15,293 nucleotides of DNA from Brassicibacter mesophilus (lineage in GTDB: Bacteria; Bacillota; Clostridia; Tissierellales; Proteiniboraceae), in NCBI RefSeq assembly GCF_050433385.1, contig NZ_JBNPXI010000043.1, positions 1 to 15,293 of the forward strand, read 5' to 3'. The notes below the pieces were generated by a model. The model did not search any database. It had not been told where the DNA came from and saw only the letters and a list, made by a program, of their open reading frames with translations. Within the stretch, counting starts at the first letter, position 1. Every line of letters starts with the position of its first letter. This document shows positions 1 through 7,825 of the stretch, piece after piece. Position numbers and translations under genes: made by a program.

Positions 1-254
1 ATAAATCCTATTGTGTTTTGTCTTGGTGTAAAGTCACCTAACACAGGATGTACGTGTGAATCTATAAATCCTGGTGCTACTGTTGTTCCTTTTGCGTCTA
101 TTACTTTGTCACATGCAAATTCTTTTAAGAGGCTTTCGTCTCCTACTTTTTTTATCTTGCCATCTTCTACTATGATTGTATTTGCCTTCGATACAGGATT
201 CTTTACATCTCCTGTAACTAAGATACCTATGTTTTTTATAGCTAAAACTGACAT
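1..254 (-). CDS. ena: Enamidase-like amidohydrolase, N-terminal part (cut by window edge)
   Basis: The first 84 codons of a minus-strand gene that runs off the left edge. The fragment has the entry region of the amidohydrolase superfamily: a small beta-sandwich segment, then APGFIDSHVHPVLGDFTPRQ at about residues 61-80, where the two His of HVH are the first metal ligands. The spacing and the later PRQ resemble enamidase of Eubacterium barkeri as I recall it. That enzyme hydrolyses the enamide ring of 1,4,5,6-tetrahydro-6-oxonicotinate to 2-formylglutarate. ATG at 254 is supported by AAAGGAGG at 263-270 with 8 nt spacing. It is first in its transcription unit, behind a candidate sigma-54 promoter. 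It is a different gene from the enamidase cut by the right edge. Another cyclic-amide amidohydrolase is possible, since most of the active site lies outside the window. Confidence 0.8.
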   Translation of the reverse strand, partial: MSVLAIKNIGILVTGDVKNPVSKANTIIVEDGKIKKVGDESLLKEFACDKVIDAKGTTVAPGFIDSHVHPVLGDFTPRQNTIGF

Positions 255-306
255 TAGAGTAACCTCCTTTTATTTTTATGTAATATATTCTTATACTAAG
301 AATGTC

Positions 307-322
307 TGCATATTCCATGCCA
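307..322 (-). promoter_or_regulatory. Candidate sigma-54 (-24/-12) promoter for the left enamidase
   Basis: On the minus strand the sequence reads TGGCATGGAATATGCA. The invariant GG and GC are separated by exactly 10 nt, and 14 of 16 positions fit TGGCACGNNNNTTGCA. Transcription would start about 12 nt past the GC, near 296, giving a leader of roughly 40 nt before the AAAGGAGG/ATG. I found no well-spaced sigma-A pair in the same gap: a TTGACA-like box (418-423) and a TATAAT box (384-389) are 28 nt apart. The call rests on sequence match and spacing only. Confidence 0.55.
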
Positions 323-457
323 TAATTTTAACAAACTACTATCAAGCGTTTTTGCGTGTTTACTTAATTAATTTAGCATATATATTATATCCAGCATTTC
401 AACATTGTAATGCTATTTGTCAAAAATTGCTGTAAAACTCTATTAATCTCATTTACA

Positions 458-501
458 ATATATTGCATAACTGAAACCACTATTTCAATTATGCAATATA
501 T
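458..501. repeat. Long inverted repeat, candidate activator-binding site
   Basis: Arms ATATATTGCATAACTGAAA (458-476) and TTTCAATTATGCAATATAT (483-501) pair over 19 bp with one mismatch and a 6-nt centre. No T-run follows on either strand, so it does not look like a terminator. A perfect terminator already sits at 532-563. The centre lies about 160 bp upstream of the putative sigma-54 promoter at 307-322, within the usual range of upstream activating sites for sigma-54 enhancer-binding proteins. The activator gene is not in the window. Confidence 0.5.
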
Positions 502-531
502 GGATAATTATAATTTTTTCTACTGTTAATC

Positions 532-563
532 AAAAAATGGTAGGACTACTCCTACCATTTTTT
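532..563. terminator. Rho-independent terminator after pepA
   Basis: A perfect 14-bp stem, AAAAAATGGTAGGA (532-545) with TCCTACCATTTTTT (550-563), has a 4-nt loop. On the minus strand the stem ends in six T, nine bases after the pepA stop codon. The symmetric A/T flanks could make it work in both directions. It closes the glycan operon and insulates the enamidase unit to the left. Confidence 0.9.
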
Positions 564-572
564 AAATAATTT

Positions 573-2048
573 TTAATTAATATGATTTTTAGCAAGATAG
601 TACAAAATCCTAACTCCTACTCCTGTACCGCCTTCTGTACTATAATCAGAAGCCTTATCAGCCCATGAAGTTGCAGCAATATCCATGTGTATCCAAGGCT
701 TATCTTGAACAAATTCTCCAATAAACATACCTGCTGTTATTGTACCAGGATGTCCCGCAGAATTTGTAAGATCTGCTACATTAGATTTTAGCAGTTCTTT
801 ATATTCTTCAAAGCATGGCATTCTCCATATTTTTTCTCCTGTAATATCAGAGGCTTCTTGTAATTTACTAAAGAACTCTTCATTATTTGATAATACAGGA
901 GTTGCAACTCCACCTAGAGCAACTCCTGCAGCTCCAGTAAGTGTAGCTATATCAAGCACTTTATTGACTTTTTCTTTTTCAATCAGATAGTGAACTGCAT
1001 CAATAAGCGTAAGTCTACCTTCTGCATCAGTACTTCCTACAAATATTGTCTTTCCAGCCATAGATCCAATTATATCTCCAGTTCTATATCCCTTACCAGA
1101 TATCATATTTTCACAAGCTGCAATTACTCCTACTACATTTGCTTTAATCTTAAGCTGAGCAATAGAAGCCATAGTACCTATTACGGCTGCAGCCCCACCC
1201 ATGTCCGCTCTCATATTAAGCATTCCTTTTGGACTTTTTATACATAGTCCTCCACTATCATAAGTTAGTCCCTTACCTGCAATTCCAAGTATATCATCTT
1301 TATTTTCATCATCTCCAAAATATCTCATAACTATAAATCTTGGAGGATTATCAGAAGCCTTTGCAACAGATATATACGCTTCCATTCCAAGCTCTTTTAT
1401 TTTATCTTCATCAAACACCTCGACTTCGAAGCCATATTTGTCTCCTGCATCTTTTGCTCTATTTGCAAGTTCAATAGGAAGTAACACATTTGCCGGCTCA
1501 TTTACTAGTTCTCTAGCAAATACAGTTTCTTTAGCCAGTACTCTTCCTTCATGACATGCAGCTTCCATAATTGCAAGATTTTCCTGGATATTGCACAGTA
1601 TATTTACTTCTTTAACTGTAGAAGTTTTTTTCTCTTTTTGATAATTATCAAACTTATAATCAGCCAACAGAGGAATTTCTGCCAGTATTCTCGTGCTAGT
1701 TTCTAGATTGATGTCTTTGCTTACTCCCATAGGTTCTAGTAATATTGAGTTTGATTTCATTCTATTTCCTTCTTTTATTGATTTAGCGACTGTCTTTCTC
1801 AATTTCTCTGCATTTAATTCGTCCTTTTTACCAAGACCAGCAAGAATTATTTTATTGGGTTTTTCCTCTCTTGCCAGCTTAAAAGACTCAATCTTTCCAA
1901 ATTCTCCTTTAAACTCTCCAGTCTTTGCAAGATGGGAAATCATGTCTTGAATAGCATTGTCCTCGATTCTACGAAACTCATTTTCATAAAACCCTAAAAC
2001 TCTCGTATCATAAGAGCAATCTAAAGATTTAACTAATTTGATATCCAT
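573..2048 (-). CDS. pepA: Leucyl aminopeptidase (M17, cytosolic)
   Basis: A 491-residue M17 metallo-aminopeptidase, close to the usual 480-500. The C-terminal catalytic domain is intact: GKGLTYDSGGLCIK at 258-271 (metal ligands K259 and D264, catalytic K271), RADMGG at 280-285 (D282), and STDAEGRL at 339-346 (ligands D341 and E343, catalytic R345). These match E. coli PepA K270/D275/K282/D293/D352/E354/R356. The usual Asn of NTDAEGR is Ser here. There is no signal peptide. ATG at 2048 is chosen because AAAAGGGG (2058-2065) lies 9 nt upstream. A TTG at 2057 is in frame but touches the ribosome site. It is last in the operon, 35 nt after the glycosylasparaginase, which suggests trimming of residues from imported glycopeptides or reuse of released peptides. 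General peptide turnover is the alternative. Confidence 0.96.
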   Translation of the reverse strand: MDIKLVKSLDCSYDTRVLGFYENEFRRIEDNAIQDMISHLAKTGEFKGEFGKIESFKLAREEKPNKIILAGLGKKDELNAEKLRKTVAKSIKEGNRMKSNSILLEPMGVSKDINLETSTRILAEIPLLADYKFDNYQKEKKTSTVKEVNILCNIQENLAIMEAACHEGRVLAKETVFARELVNEPANVLLPIELANRAKDAGDKYGFEVEVFDEDKIKELGMEAYISVAKASDNPPRFIVMRYFGDDENKDDILGIAGKGLTYDSGGLCIKSPKGMLNMRADMGGAAAVIGTMASIAQLKIKANVVGVIAACENMISGKGYRTGDIIGSMAGKTIFVGSTDAEGRLTLIDAVHYLIEKEKVNKVLDIATLTGAAGVALGGVATPVLSNNEEFFSKLQEASDITGEKIWRMPCFEEYKELLKSNVADLTNSAGHPGTITAGMFIGEFVQDKPWIHMDIAATSWADKASDYSTEGGTGVGVRILYYLAKNHIN

Positions 2049-2083
2049 GCATATCAACCCCTTTTAATATTAGATTATAATTG

Positions 2084-3016
2084 TCACTCTGTATGAGTAT
2101 CAATCCAGTCCTGAGTGGCTTTAACATATGTAGTTCTGCCATTAGAAAATGATGCAATGTATACAGTAGGCTCTAGACTTTCAGTAGCTACAACAAAGGA
2201 AAATTTGCTGATATTTGTTCCTACTCCCCATTCGCCTTTATTATTCATGCATACAACAGATATATCTCCTGCTTCTCCCCTTTTATCAATAAGCTTTTTA
2301 TTCAAAGAATTCACAGCCTTTTCTGCAGCTTCTTGAGGATGACATCCTTCACCCATAAGTCGTACTATTTCATAGGATATACATCCTTTCATTATATCTT
2401 CTCCTAGACCAGTAGCACTTGCTGCTCCAATCGTACTATCTGCATAAAATCCAGATCCTGATAGAGGAGAATCTCCAACTCTTCCATGCTTTTTCATGAA
2501 AAGTCCGCTTGTAGATGTAGCAACTGATACTTTTCCACTCTTGTCTAATCCTACTATCCCCACAGTATCATGTCCATCATATGGATTCAGTTTCTTTATT
2601 TGATTTTCTTTTTTCTTCCTTTCCCACTCTTTTCTTGAGTACTCTGTAAGCATATTTATTCTTTCAAAACCCATTTTATGTGCGTATTCTTCAGCTCCAG
2701 AGCCTACAAGAAATACATTATATTTCTCATCCATAAGCTTCCTAGCAATTGATATAGGATTTTTATAGTCCCTAATACCCCCTATAGCACCTATAGAAAG
2801 AGTATCTCCATCCATAAAGGCTGCATCAAGCTCAACGTGACAGTCCTCATTTGGCAGTCCGCCATAACCTACAGATCTATATTCGGGACAATCCTCTACC
2901 ATCTTTACTGCAGTTTCAACAGCATCCAATGATGATTGAGCATCCTCCAATAATTTCTGGGCCTCAACTACTCCTTCTAAAGCCATTCTCCAAGTAGCTA
3001 TTATTCCCCAAGTCAT
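2084..3016 (-). CDS. Glycosylasparaginase, N4-(beta-GlcNAc)-L-asparaginase (Ntn hydrolase)
   Basis: This 310-residue enzyme of the isoaspartyl-peptidase/glycosylasparaginase family should hydrolyse GlcNAc-Asn to a GlcNAc-amine and aspartate. The autoprocessing and catalytic site is HDT at 149-151: cleavage before T151 would expose the N-terminal nucleophile. The following TSTSG (167-171) and HGRVGDSPLSGSGFYAD (177-193) match the human aspartylglucosaminidase signature (TSTNG, HGRVGDSPIPGAGAYAD) better than plain isoaspartyl peptidases. GLGED follows at 203-207. No signal peptide is present, so the substrate must be imported. ATG at 3016 is chosen for its GAGGTG site (3023-3028); a GTG at 3025 overlaps that site. 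The gene follows the ROK kinase by 29 nt and precedes pepA. Human AGA does not accept core-fucosylated GlcNAc-Asn, which fits the upstream putative fucosidase acting first. Confidence 0.92.
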   Translation of the reverse strand: MTWGIIATWRMALEGVVEAQKLLEDAQSSLDAVETAVKMVEDCPEYRSVGYGGLPNEDCHVELDAAFMDGDTLSIGAIGGIRDYKNPISIARKLMDEKYNVFLVGSGAEEYAHKMGFERINMLTEYSRKEWERKKKENQIKKLNPYDGHDTVGIVGLDKSGKVSVATSTSGLFMKKHGRVGDSPLSGSGFYADSTIGAASATGLGEDIMKGCISYEIVRLMGEGCHPQEAAEKAVNSLNKKLIDKRGEAGDISVVCMNNKGEWGVGTNISKFSFVVATESLEPTVYIASFSNGRTTYVKATQDWIDTHTE

Positions 3017-3045
3017 TAAGCACACCTCATTTCATTCTATTATTT

Positions 3046-3972
3046 CTATAACTTATTACAGCCCAATTTGCTCAATGCAATATAGCATGCACCTACAAGA
3101 CCTGCATCATTTCCTAGATCAGCTTGTACTATTTCAGTATGCTCTCCATAAGAAGGCATTACTTTTTTGGCAAACATTTCATTTAGTCTCCGAAAAAACG
3201 GGCTACCTACTTCAGAGATTCCTCCTCCAACAACAATAAGACCTGGATCTAGTAGGTGCGTAATATTAACTAAGCCCGTTACTATATGACTTAAAAATTT
3301 ATTATATATATCTAAAGCTAATTCATCTCCATTTTTTACTTTGTCAAATATAATCTTTCCATTCACGCTTCCTCTTGGGAGTTTTGCTAATGATTCATAC
3401 TGTCTCACTAAAGCAGCTGTAGATGCATATCTTTCATAGCATCCACTTCCTCCACAGCTACATCTTTCTCCACCTTCATTAATAATCATATGTCCTATTT
3501 CTCCTGCACCATTTTTGATACCCTTATATAACTCTCCGTCCATTATTATAGCACCACCTATACCCGTTCCAAAAGTAATGCATACAAAAGTATCTACATT
3601 TTTCCCGGCTCCTTTCCAGCTTTCTCCAAGAGCTGCAGCATTTACATCATTTTCAACAGAGCAATCTAACCCAGTAAGTTTTTCTATATCTCTAGATAGT
3701 TTTGCACCAGTATAATCCGGGAGATTATCACTCGAAAAAATAATTTCTCCATTTTTACTATCTACTTTTCCAGTAGTACTTATTCCTACAGAATCAATAC
3801 TATATTTATTTGACATTCTCTCTATTTGTTCTACAATTTTAAAAGGTATATTTTTTTTGCAATTTTCTGTAGGTGAAGGAAATTTAGATTTGAATATAAT
3901 ATTTCCATTCTCCTTTAGTAATCCATATTTTACAAAGGTACCTCCTACATCAAAGCATGCTATGTTTCTCAT
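3046..3972 (-). CDS. ROK-family sugar kinase (glucose/N-acetylglucosamine type)
   Basis: A 308-residue ROK kinase without a DNA-binding domain. Seen in order: the phosphate-binding loop DVGGTFVKYGL (8-18), ENDVNAAALGE (107-117) with the presumed base D109, the adenosine-side loop ITFGTGIGG (132-140), GEIGHM (157-162) with sugar-contacting E158 and H161, and the zinc motif CSCGGSGCYE (171-180). These are the features of active glucokinases and GlcNAc or ManNAc kinases. ATG at 3972 has a GGAGGG site 5 nt upstream. It lies 55 nt after cutC and just before the glycosylasparaginase. From that context I infer GlcNAc as the substrate, giving GlcNAc-6-phosphate. Sequence alone cannot separate GlcNAc from glucose. 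No nagA or nagB is nearby, so further steps must be encoded elsewhere. Confidence 0.9.
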   Translation of the reverse strand: MRNIACFDVGGTFVKYGLLKENGNIIFKSKFPSPTENCKKNIPFKIVEQIERMSNKYSIDSVGISTTGKVDSKNGEIIFSSDNLPDYTGAKLSRDIEKLTGLDCSVENDVNAAALGESWKGAGKNVDTFVCITFGTGIGGAIIMDGELYKGIKNGAGEIGHMIINEGGERCSCGGSGCYERYASTAALVRQYESLAKLPRGSVNGKIIFDKVKNGDELALDIYNKFLSHIVTGLVNITHLLDPGLIVVGGGISEVGSPFFRRLNEMFAKKVMPSYGEHTEIVQADLGNDAGLVGACYIALSKLGCNKL

Positions 3973-4027
3973 TGTATCCCTCCGATGACTAAGCTAATAT
4001 TAGAATAATCTGTATTTAAGTATATTT

Positions 4028-4774
4028 TTAACGTAAAATATCTACTACAGTCCTTACCGCTTTTTCGCTAGTAAAATAATTGTCATATTCAGATATTACC
4101 AAATTCCCTCCCATAGCTACTTTGTCATTTCTATATTCCATGGCACTGTCTACTTTTTCTTTTGCAGACATATGTATTTCTTTTACCCCTGTAGCATCTG
4201 CTATATTCTTTACATTCATCTCATTAATCCCTGCTCCTGGCATGATTATTATATTATCTTGAGCTTTTTGTACTAATTGCTTAATCAACTCTACACCACA
4301 TACAGCTTTACTCTCTTGACCTGAAGTTAAAACTCTGTCAACACCAATATCAACCAACGTATCCAGAGCTTCAAAAGGATTTCTAGTCATATCAAAAGCC
4401 CTATGAAATGTAACAGTAAGTGGTCTTGCTAACTGAACTATTTCCTTCATCATTTCTACATCTATTTCTCCATTAGGCTTCAATGCACCTGTAACTATAC
4501 CATTTACACCATAGCTTTTAGCAATTTCAATATCTCTTTTAATAACTTCAAATTCAAGCTCAGAGTAACAAAAGTCACCACTTCTAGGACGAATTATTAC
4601 ATTTATGTCTATATTTAAGTATTTCCTAGATAATTCAATAGTTGCTGCACTAGGAGTAGTACCCCCTGCAATGAGATTGTCACAGAGCTCTATTCTATCA
4701 GCTCCTCCTTTTTCAGCAGATATAGCTGATTGTAGAGAATCTACGCATATCTCTATAAGTATTTTACCATTCAA
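4028..4774 (-). CDS. cutC: CutC family TIM-barrel protein
   Basis: A 248-residue, full-length CutC homologue. Family blocks are intact: IEICVDS (7-13), ADRIELCDNLIAGGTTPS (25-42), IRPRSGDFCYS (61-71), FHRAFD (123-128), RVLTSGQ (147-153), IMPGAGIN (177-184) and EIHMSA (199-204). CutC was named for copper tolerance in E. coli, but its biochemical activity is unsettled. The fold is a TIM barrel with an enzyme-like pocket. The start is TTG at 4774, 7 nt after AGGGGGT (4781-4787); an ATG four bases downstream is out of frame. The ribosome site overlaps the stop codon of the glycosidase gene, so the two are probably translationally coupled. Its place among glycan genes suggests a role in sugar metabolism here rather than in copper handling; that is inference. 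Confidence 0.9.
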   Translation of the reverse strand: MNGKILIEICVDSLQSAISAEKGGADRIELCDNLIAGGTTPSAATIELSRKYLNIDINVIIRPRSGDFCYSELEFEVIKRDIEIAKSYGVNGIVTGALKPNGEIDVEMMKEIVQLARPLTVTFHRAFDMTRNPFEALDTLVDIGVDRVLTSGQESKAVCGVELIKQLVQKAQDNIIIMPGAGINEMNVKNIADATGVKEIHMSAKEKVDSAMEYRNDKVAMGGNLVISEYDNYFTSEKAVRTVVDILR

Positions 4775-4780
4775 AAAATT

Positions 4781-4787
4781 ACCCCCT
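4781..4787 (-). promoter_or_regulatory. Ribosome binding site fixing the TTG start of cutC
   Basis: AGGGGGT on the minus strand lies 7 nt before TTG at 4774. Its first two bases belong to the TAG stop of the preceding glycosidase gene. The only nearby ATG (4770) is in another frame, so the site decides for TTG. Confidence 0.75.
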
Positions 4788-6792
4788 ATTCCGCATCCTC
4801 AAACTCTATAGAAATCATACTGTGTCCATTTAATTTAGGTAAGGTAAATAGCAGCCTTTCGTTTCTCATATTAAACTTAAGCTCTTCCATATCGGGCACA
4901 ATCGATAATTTCTTAACCTTTGAAGAAGTCCTCATTGAAATATCAATATTATATAAAGGTATAACATCCTCTATTACATGAATATCTTCACACCTTTTTT
5001 CAGGAATATAATGAAGCAAATGCAATATCCATCGCTTCTCCTTTGCCTGCTCATTAAGTGTAGCAATCATTGTGCTTGGTCCATTATGTCTAACTAATGG
5101 TTCGGGCAATAGCATTTTCAAAGCATTTAAAAACAGTCTTTTACACCATCCCGATCCATTTTTACTGTACTGCGTAAATATAGGGTGTGCAAAATATATC
5201 GCCTCACCATTCTTAATAATTCCAGGATAACCAATCTTACCTGATGAAGGCGTATGCTGATGAGAACAGTAGTGCTCTTCAGTACGATTAAAATATGGAA
5301 TATTTACATACGCTAAAACTTCAGATTCCTGAATCGGCTTAACCTCTAAACCTTGTAAATACATCACATATTCTGTGTTATAAAGCCCATATCCTATTTC
5401 ATTTTGGGGAACAATGAAATCAGGACTATATGGCGCTTTCCCCTTATATTCTACTCCAAAGAGATCTATAGCAAATCTGCTTTTACTTAATTCAAGCCCT
5501 GATTCAAATGACGCAATTACCCTGCCACCACTATTTATGTAACCTTTAAGTTTATTTGCAAATTTAGTTTCTACACAAATATTATCAGGTAATATCAATA
5601 CCTTATATTTATAAAAATTATCAGAAGAATCAATAACATCAAATTGATGTCCTGCCTCCTGCAGCATTCTAGTAACACCTATCATTGCAGGAGACAGTCT
5701 TGTATTGCCCGCTTCGTAAAACTCTTCTGGTGTAAACACCCCTATATCAGTTACTGCCTTAGCATCTATACACCACGGTTCCTTCTTTTTTACTTGTGAG
5801 TATACAGAGCCTATAAGCTCATAAACTGGTTTTGATATTTTTCCATTTGGATCTAACTGATCCCCAATTGAACATTTAGCATTTAATGCTAGCATATTAA
5901 AGCACTCAAACTCTAAAGCAGCTTTATTTTTAAAAGAATGAAAATCTCCCCAATATGTGTGAAATTTACCCGTCATTCCAACACAGTTTAATCCAAAGTT
6001 GCGAGCATATCTAGCAGTTATCGGAAAGTGCATATAGCCCCATCCTCCACTAGGCAAGGATTCTAACTCAAAATGAGAATAACAGTCTATAGCCTTTCTT
6101 TGAGCTGTCCCTACATGGGATGTGTTATAAAATATGCCGCAGTTTTTATTATAACTTCGTATGAAGTCAGTCATATCACACTTGAATTCATCCATTAGTA
6201 ATTGAGAATATTTAAACCTCTCTTTTTTATTTGAAGAATCAAAACCTAATTTATCCATATTACTTTTACAAATATGACAATTACAATCCACAGGAAAAAC
6301 AATGTCAAAAAACAGTCCATCCACTGGGTGAAACATTTCTAATACTTCTCTAGTCTGTTCTTTTAAGAAATCTCTATAACCCGTATTTAGACACAACGCC
6401 CTATAGAACCCCGGATTACACGGGAAAGTCTCAATAAAATTTCCATTTTGATCCATTGCCAGCCATTCAGGATTATGTTCAGCAGTATAATTATCCCACT
6501 GAACAGTTATATAAATGGGTACTTTTATACCTCGTTTACGACAAGCTTCTATTTGCTCTTTAAGTAAATTTTTATTCTTCAAATTAGGATGTATTCTTTC
6601 TGGGAAAAGCTTTGAATCATAATATAACCATCCATGATGACATCTAGCAAAACATGTTATTGAATTAACCTTAGCTTGCTCTAAGGTTAAAGCAAATTCT
6701 TCTGCATCAAACGCTTCAGCTATTCCTTGTATTTTTTCACTTGTATGAAAGTCAAGATGAACTTGACGTGATGCTGTTTGATACTTGTTCAT
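4786..6792 (-). CDS. GHL6 / beta-galactosidase-trimerisation glycosidase, probable GH151-like alpha-L-fucosidase
   Basis: A 668-residue protein without a signal peptide, so intracellular. The N-terminal part is a TIM barrel of the hypothetical glycosyl hydrolase 6 (GHL6) type: FARCHHGWLYYDS (48-60), WLAMDQNG (110-117), and DGLFFDIVFP (158-167) followed by C170-x-C172-xx-C175. D158, D163, E242 and E244 are candidate catalytic or substrate-binding acids, which I cannot rank. Residues about 348-435 look like a beta-galactosidase trimerisation domain (class I glutamine amidotransferase-like), followed by a small beta-rich C-terminus. GH151 alpha-L-fucosidases have this layout as I recall. Beta-galactosidase or an uncharacterised activity is the alternative. 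ATG at 6792 is chosen because AGGGGGA (6798-6804) precedes it; an in-frame GTG at 6819 lies upstream of that site. It sits between the transporter genes and cutC. Confidence 0.75.
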   Translation of the reverse strand: MNKYQTASRQVHLDFHTSEKIQGIAEAFDAEEFALTLEQAKVNSITCFARCHHGWLYYDSKLFPERIHPNLKNKNLLKEQIEACRKRGIKVPIYITVQWDNYTAEHNPEWLAMDQNGNFIETFPCNPGFYRALCLNTGYRDFLKEQTREVLEMFHPVDGLFFDIVFPVDCNCHICKSNMDKLGFDSSNKKERFKYSQLLMDEFKCDMTDFIRSYNKNCGIFYNTSHVGTAQRKAIDCYSHFELESLPSGGWGYMHFPITARYARNFGLNCVGMTGKFHTYWGDFHSFKNKAALEFECFNMLALNAKCSIGDQLDPNGKISKPVYELIGSVYSQVKKKEPWCIDAKAVTDIGVFTPEEFYEAGNTRLSPAMIGVTRMLQEAGHQFDVIDSSDNFYKYKVLILPDNICVETKFANKLKGYINSGGRVIASFESGLELSKSRFAIDLFGVEYKGKAPYSPDFIVPQNEIGYGLYNTEYVMYLQGLEVKPIQESEVLAYVNIPYFNRTEEHYCSHQHTPSSGKIGYPGIIKNGEAIYFAHPIFTQYSKNGSGWCKRLFLNALKMLLPEPLVRHNGPSTMIATLNEQAKEKRWILHLLHYIPEKRCEDIHVIEDVIPLYNIDISMRTSSKVKKLSIVPDMEELKFNMRNERLLFTLPKLNGHSMISIEFEDAE

Positions 6793-6797
6793 ATTAA

Positions 6798-6804
6798 TCC
6801 CCCT
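6798..6804 (-). promoter_or_regulatory. Ribosome binding site fixing the glycosidase start
   Basis: AGGGGGA lies 5 nt before ATG at 6792. An alternative in-frame GTG at 6819 is upstream of the site and has no ribosome site of its own, so the shorter 668-residue product is preferred. Confidence 0.75.
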
Positions 6805-6857
6805 ATTTATCCCGGACACTAATTATACATATCCAATTCAAATTTAAAAATATACGT

Positions 6858-6964
6858 GAATATGAATAAAATAGATAAGAGAACGCTTATAAGCTTTTTA
6901 AGTTTATGAGCCTATAGCTTTCTCAAAATCTTGATGGCATGAACATTCTATTTTATTTATATTC
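6858..6964. mobile_element. Foldback (MITE-like) element, short copy, 107 bp
   Basis: The ends are inverted copies: GAATATGAATAAAATAGA on the left, and the right end read on the other strand is GAATATAAATAAAATAGA. Inside is an 11-bp hairpin (CTTATAAGCTT / AAGTTTATGAG with G-T pairs). Its left 23 bp are identical to the copy at 12392, and its right ~58 bp match that copy's right end with few changes, so it looks like an internally deleted version. There is no coding capacity and no clear target duplication. It lies in the 203-bp gap between permease and glycosidase genes; the flanks 6793-6857 and 6965-6995 show nothing else. Confidence 0.8.
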
Positions 6965-6995
6965 AATTTAAATTTTCATGTCGATCATACGTAAA

Positions 6996-7823
6996 CTATT
7001 GCTTAAGTCCCGACATGTTAATTCCCTCTATAAATACCCTTTGCATAAAAAAGAAAATTATCGCCATTGGTAGCATAAACATTGTAGAACCAGCCATTAA
7101 AAGCTTCCAATCTAATCCATGAGACGTAGTAAATTGAGTCAGCCCTATAGAGATTGTCCACTTAGTACTATCTGTCAGATAGATCAGTGGACCAAGGAAG
7201 TCTGTCCACGACCATATAAAGGCAAACAAACCTACTGTCACAATAGCTGGTTTAGCTAAAGGAAGTATTATATTCCAAAATATCCTAAACTCAGAAGCAC
7301 CTTCAATTCTCGCTGCTTCTGATAGTTCCTCTGGTATAGAACGGAAAAATTGTCTCATCAAGAAAATAAAATATGCTTTGCCAAAGAAATCTGGAACAAC
7401 TAATGGCAAGTAACTATTTATCCAGTCTAGCTTAACATACATGCTATAAAGCGGAATCATAGTAATTTGAAAAGGAAGCATCATAGTTGCAAGAACCAGC
7501 ACAAATAACTTATCTCTCCCTCTCCAATGCAATTTAGCAAAAGCATATCCTATGGCAGGTGCTGATATAAGATTTCCTAGTACTGCAAAGAAAACAATTT
7601 TCACAGTATTCCATACATAATGCATGAAAGGTATTGCATTTAATGCATCTTTATAGTTACTCCACATAACTGGATCTGGTATCCATTTTGGTGGAAATGT
7701 GAATATCTGAGCATCTGTTTTTAATGAAGTACTTACTAGCCATACAAACGGAAAAAAGAAAAATATACCTACGACCACTAAAAGTAAGTACTGAAAAACT
7801 TTCTTCTTCTTAGATATAACCAT
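6996..7823 (-). CDS. CUT1 ABC sugar transporter permease, MalG/AraQ type
   Basis: A 275-residue inner-membrane permease with about six hydrophobic segments (roughly 11-31, 72-94, 105-125, 138-157, 192-213 and 241-261). The cytoplasmic EAA loop, EELSEAARIEGASEFRIFWN, at 165-184 runs into ILPLAKP and contacts the transporter ATPase. The length and C-terminus are those of MalG-type subunits. ATG at 7823 follows the stop of the partner permease by 2 nt, with GGGGGTGA as ribosome site inside that gene, so translation is coupled. The substrate cannot be read from the permease. The operon context points to a GlcNAc-Asn or fucosylated glycan. No ATPase gene follows; the next gene is the glycosidase. 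Confidence 0.93.
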   Translation of the reverse strand: MVISKKKKVFQYLLLVVVGIFFFFPFVWLVSTSLKTDAQIFTFPPKWIPDPVMWSNYKDALNAIPFMHYVWNTVKIVFFAVLGNLISAPAIGYAFAKLHWRGRDKLFVLVLATMMLPFQITMIPLYSMYVKLDWINSYLPLVVPDFFGKAYFIFLMRQFFRSIPEELSEAARIEGASEFRIFWNIILPLAKPAIVTVGLFAFIWSWTDFLGPLIYLTDSTKWTISIGLTQFTTSHGLDWKLLMAGSTMFMLPMAIIFFFMQRVFIEGINMSGLKQ

Positions 7824-7825
7824 AG

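Noticed and set aside
109..318. Minus-strand 69-codon frame overlapping the enamidase start
   Set aside because: It overlaps the enamidase in another frame and its codons are an out-of-frame reading of that gene and its leader.
384..423. TTGACA-like and TATAAT-like boxes upstream of the left enamidase
   Set aside because: They are 28 nt apart, too far for one sigma-A promoter.
13..435. Plus-strand open frame of 140 codons at the left edge
   Set aside because: It is antisense to the enamidase start and the promoter region, has no ribosome site and no recognisable domain.
2084..3016. Reading the asparaginase as a plain isoaspartyl peptidase or L-asparaginase
   Set aside because: The TST(S/N)G and HGRVGDSP blocks match glycosylasparaginases, and the gene context is glycan catabolism; isoaspartyl side activity is not excluded.
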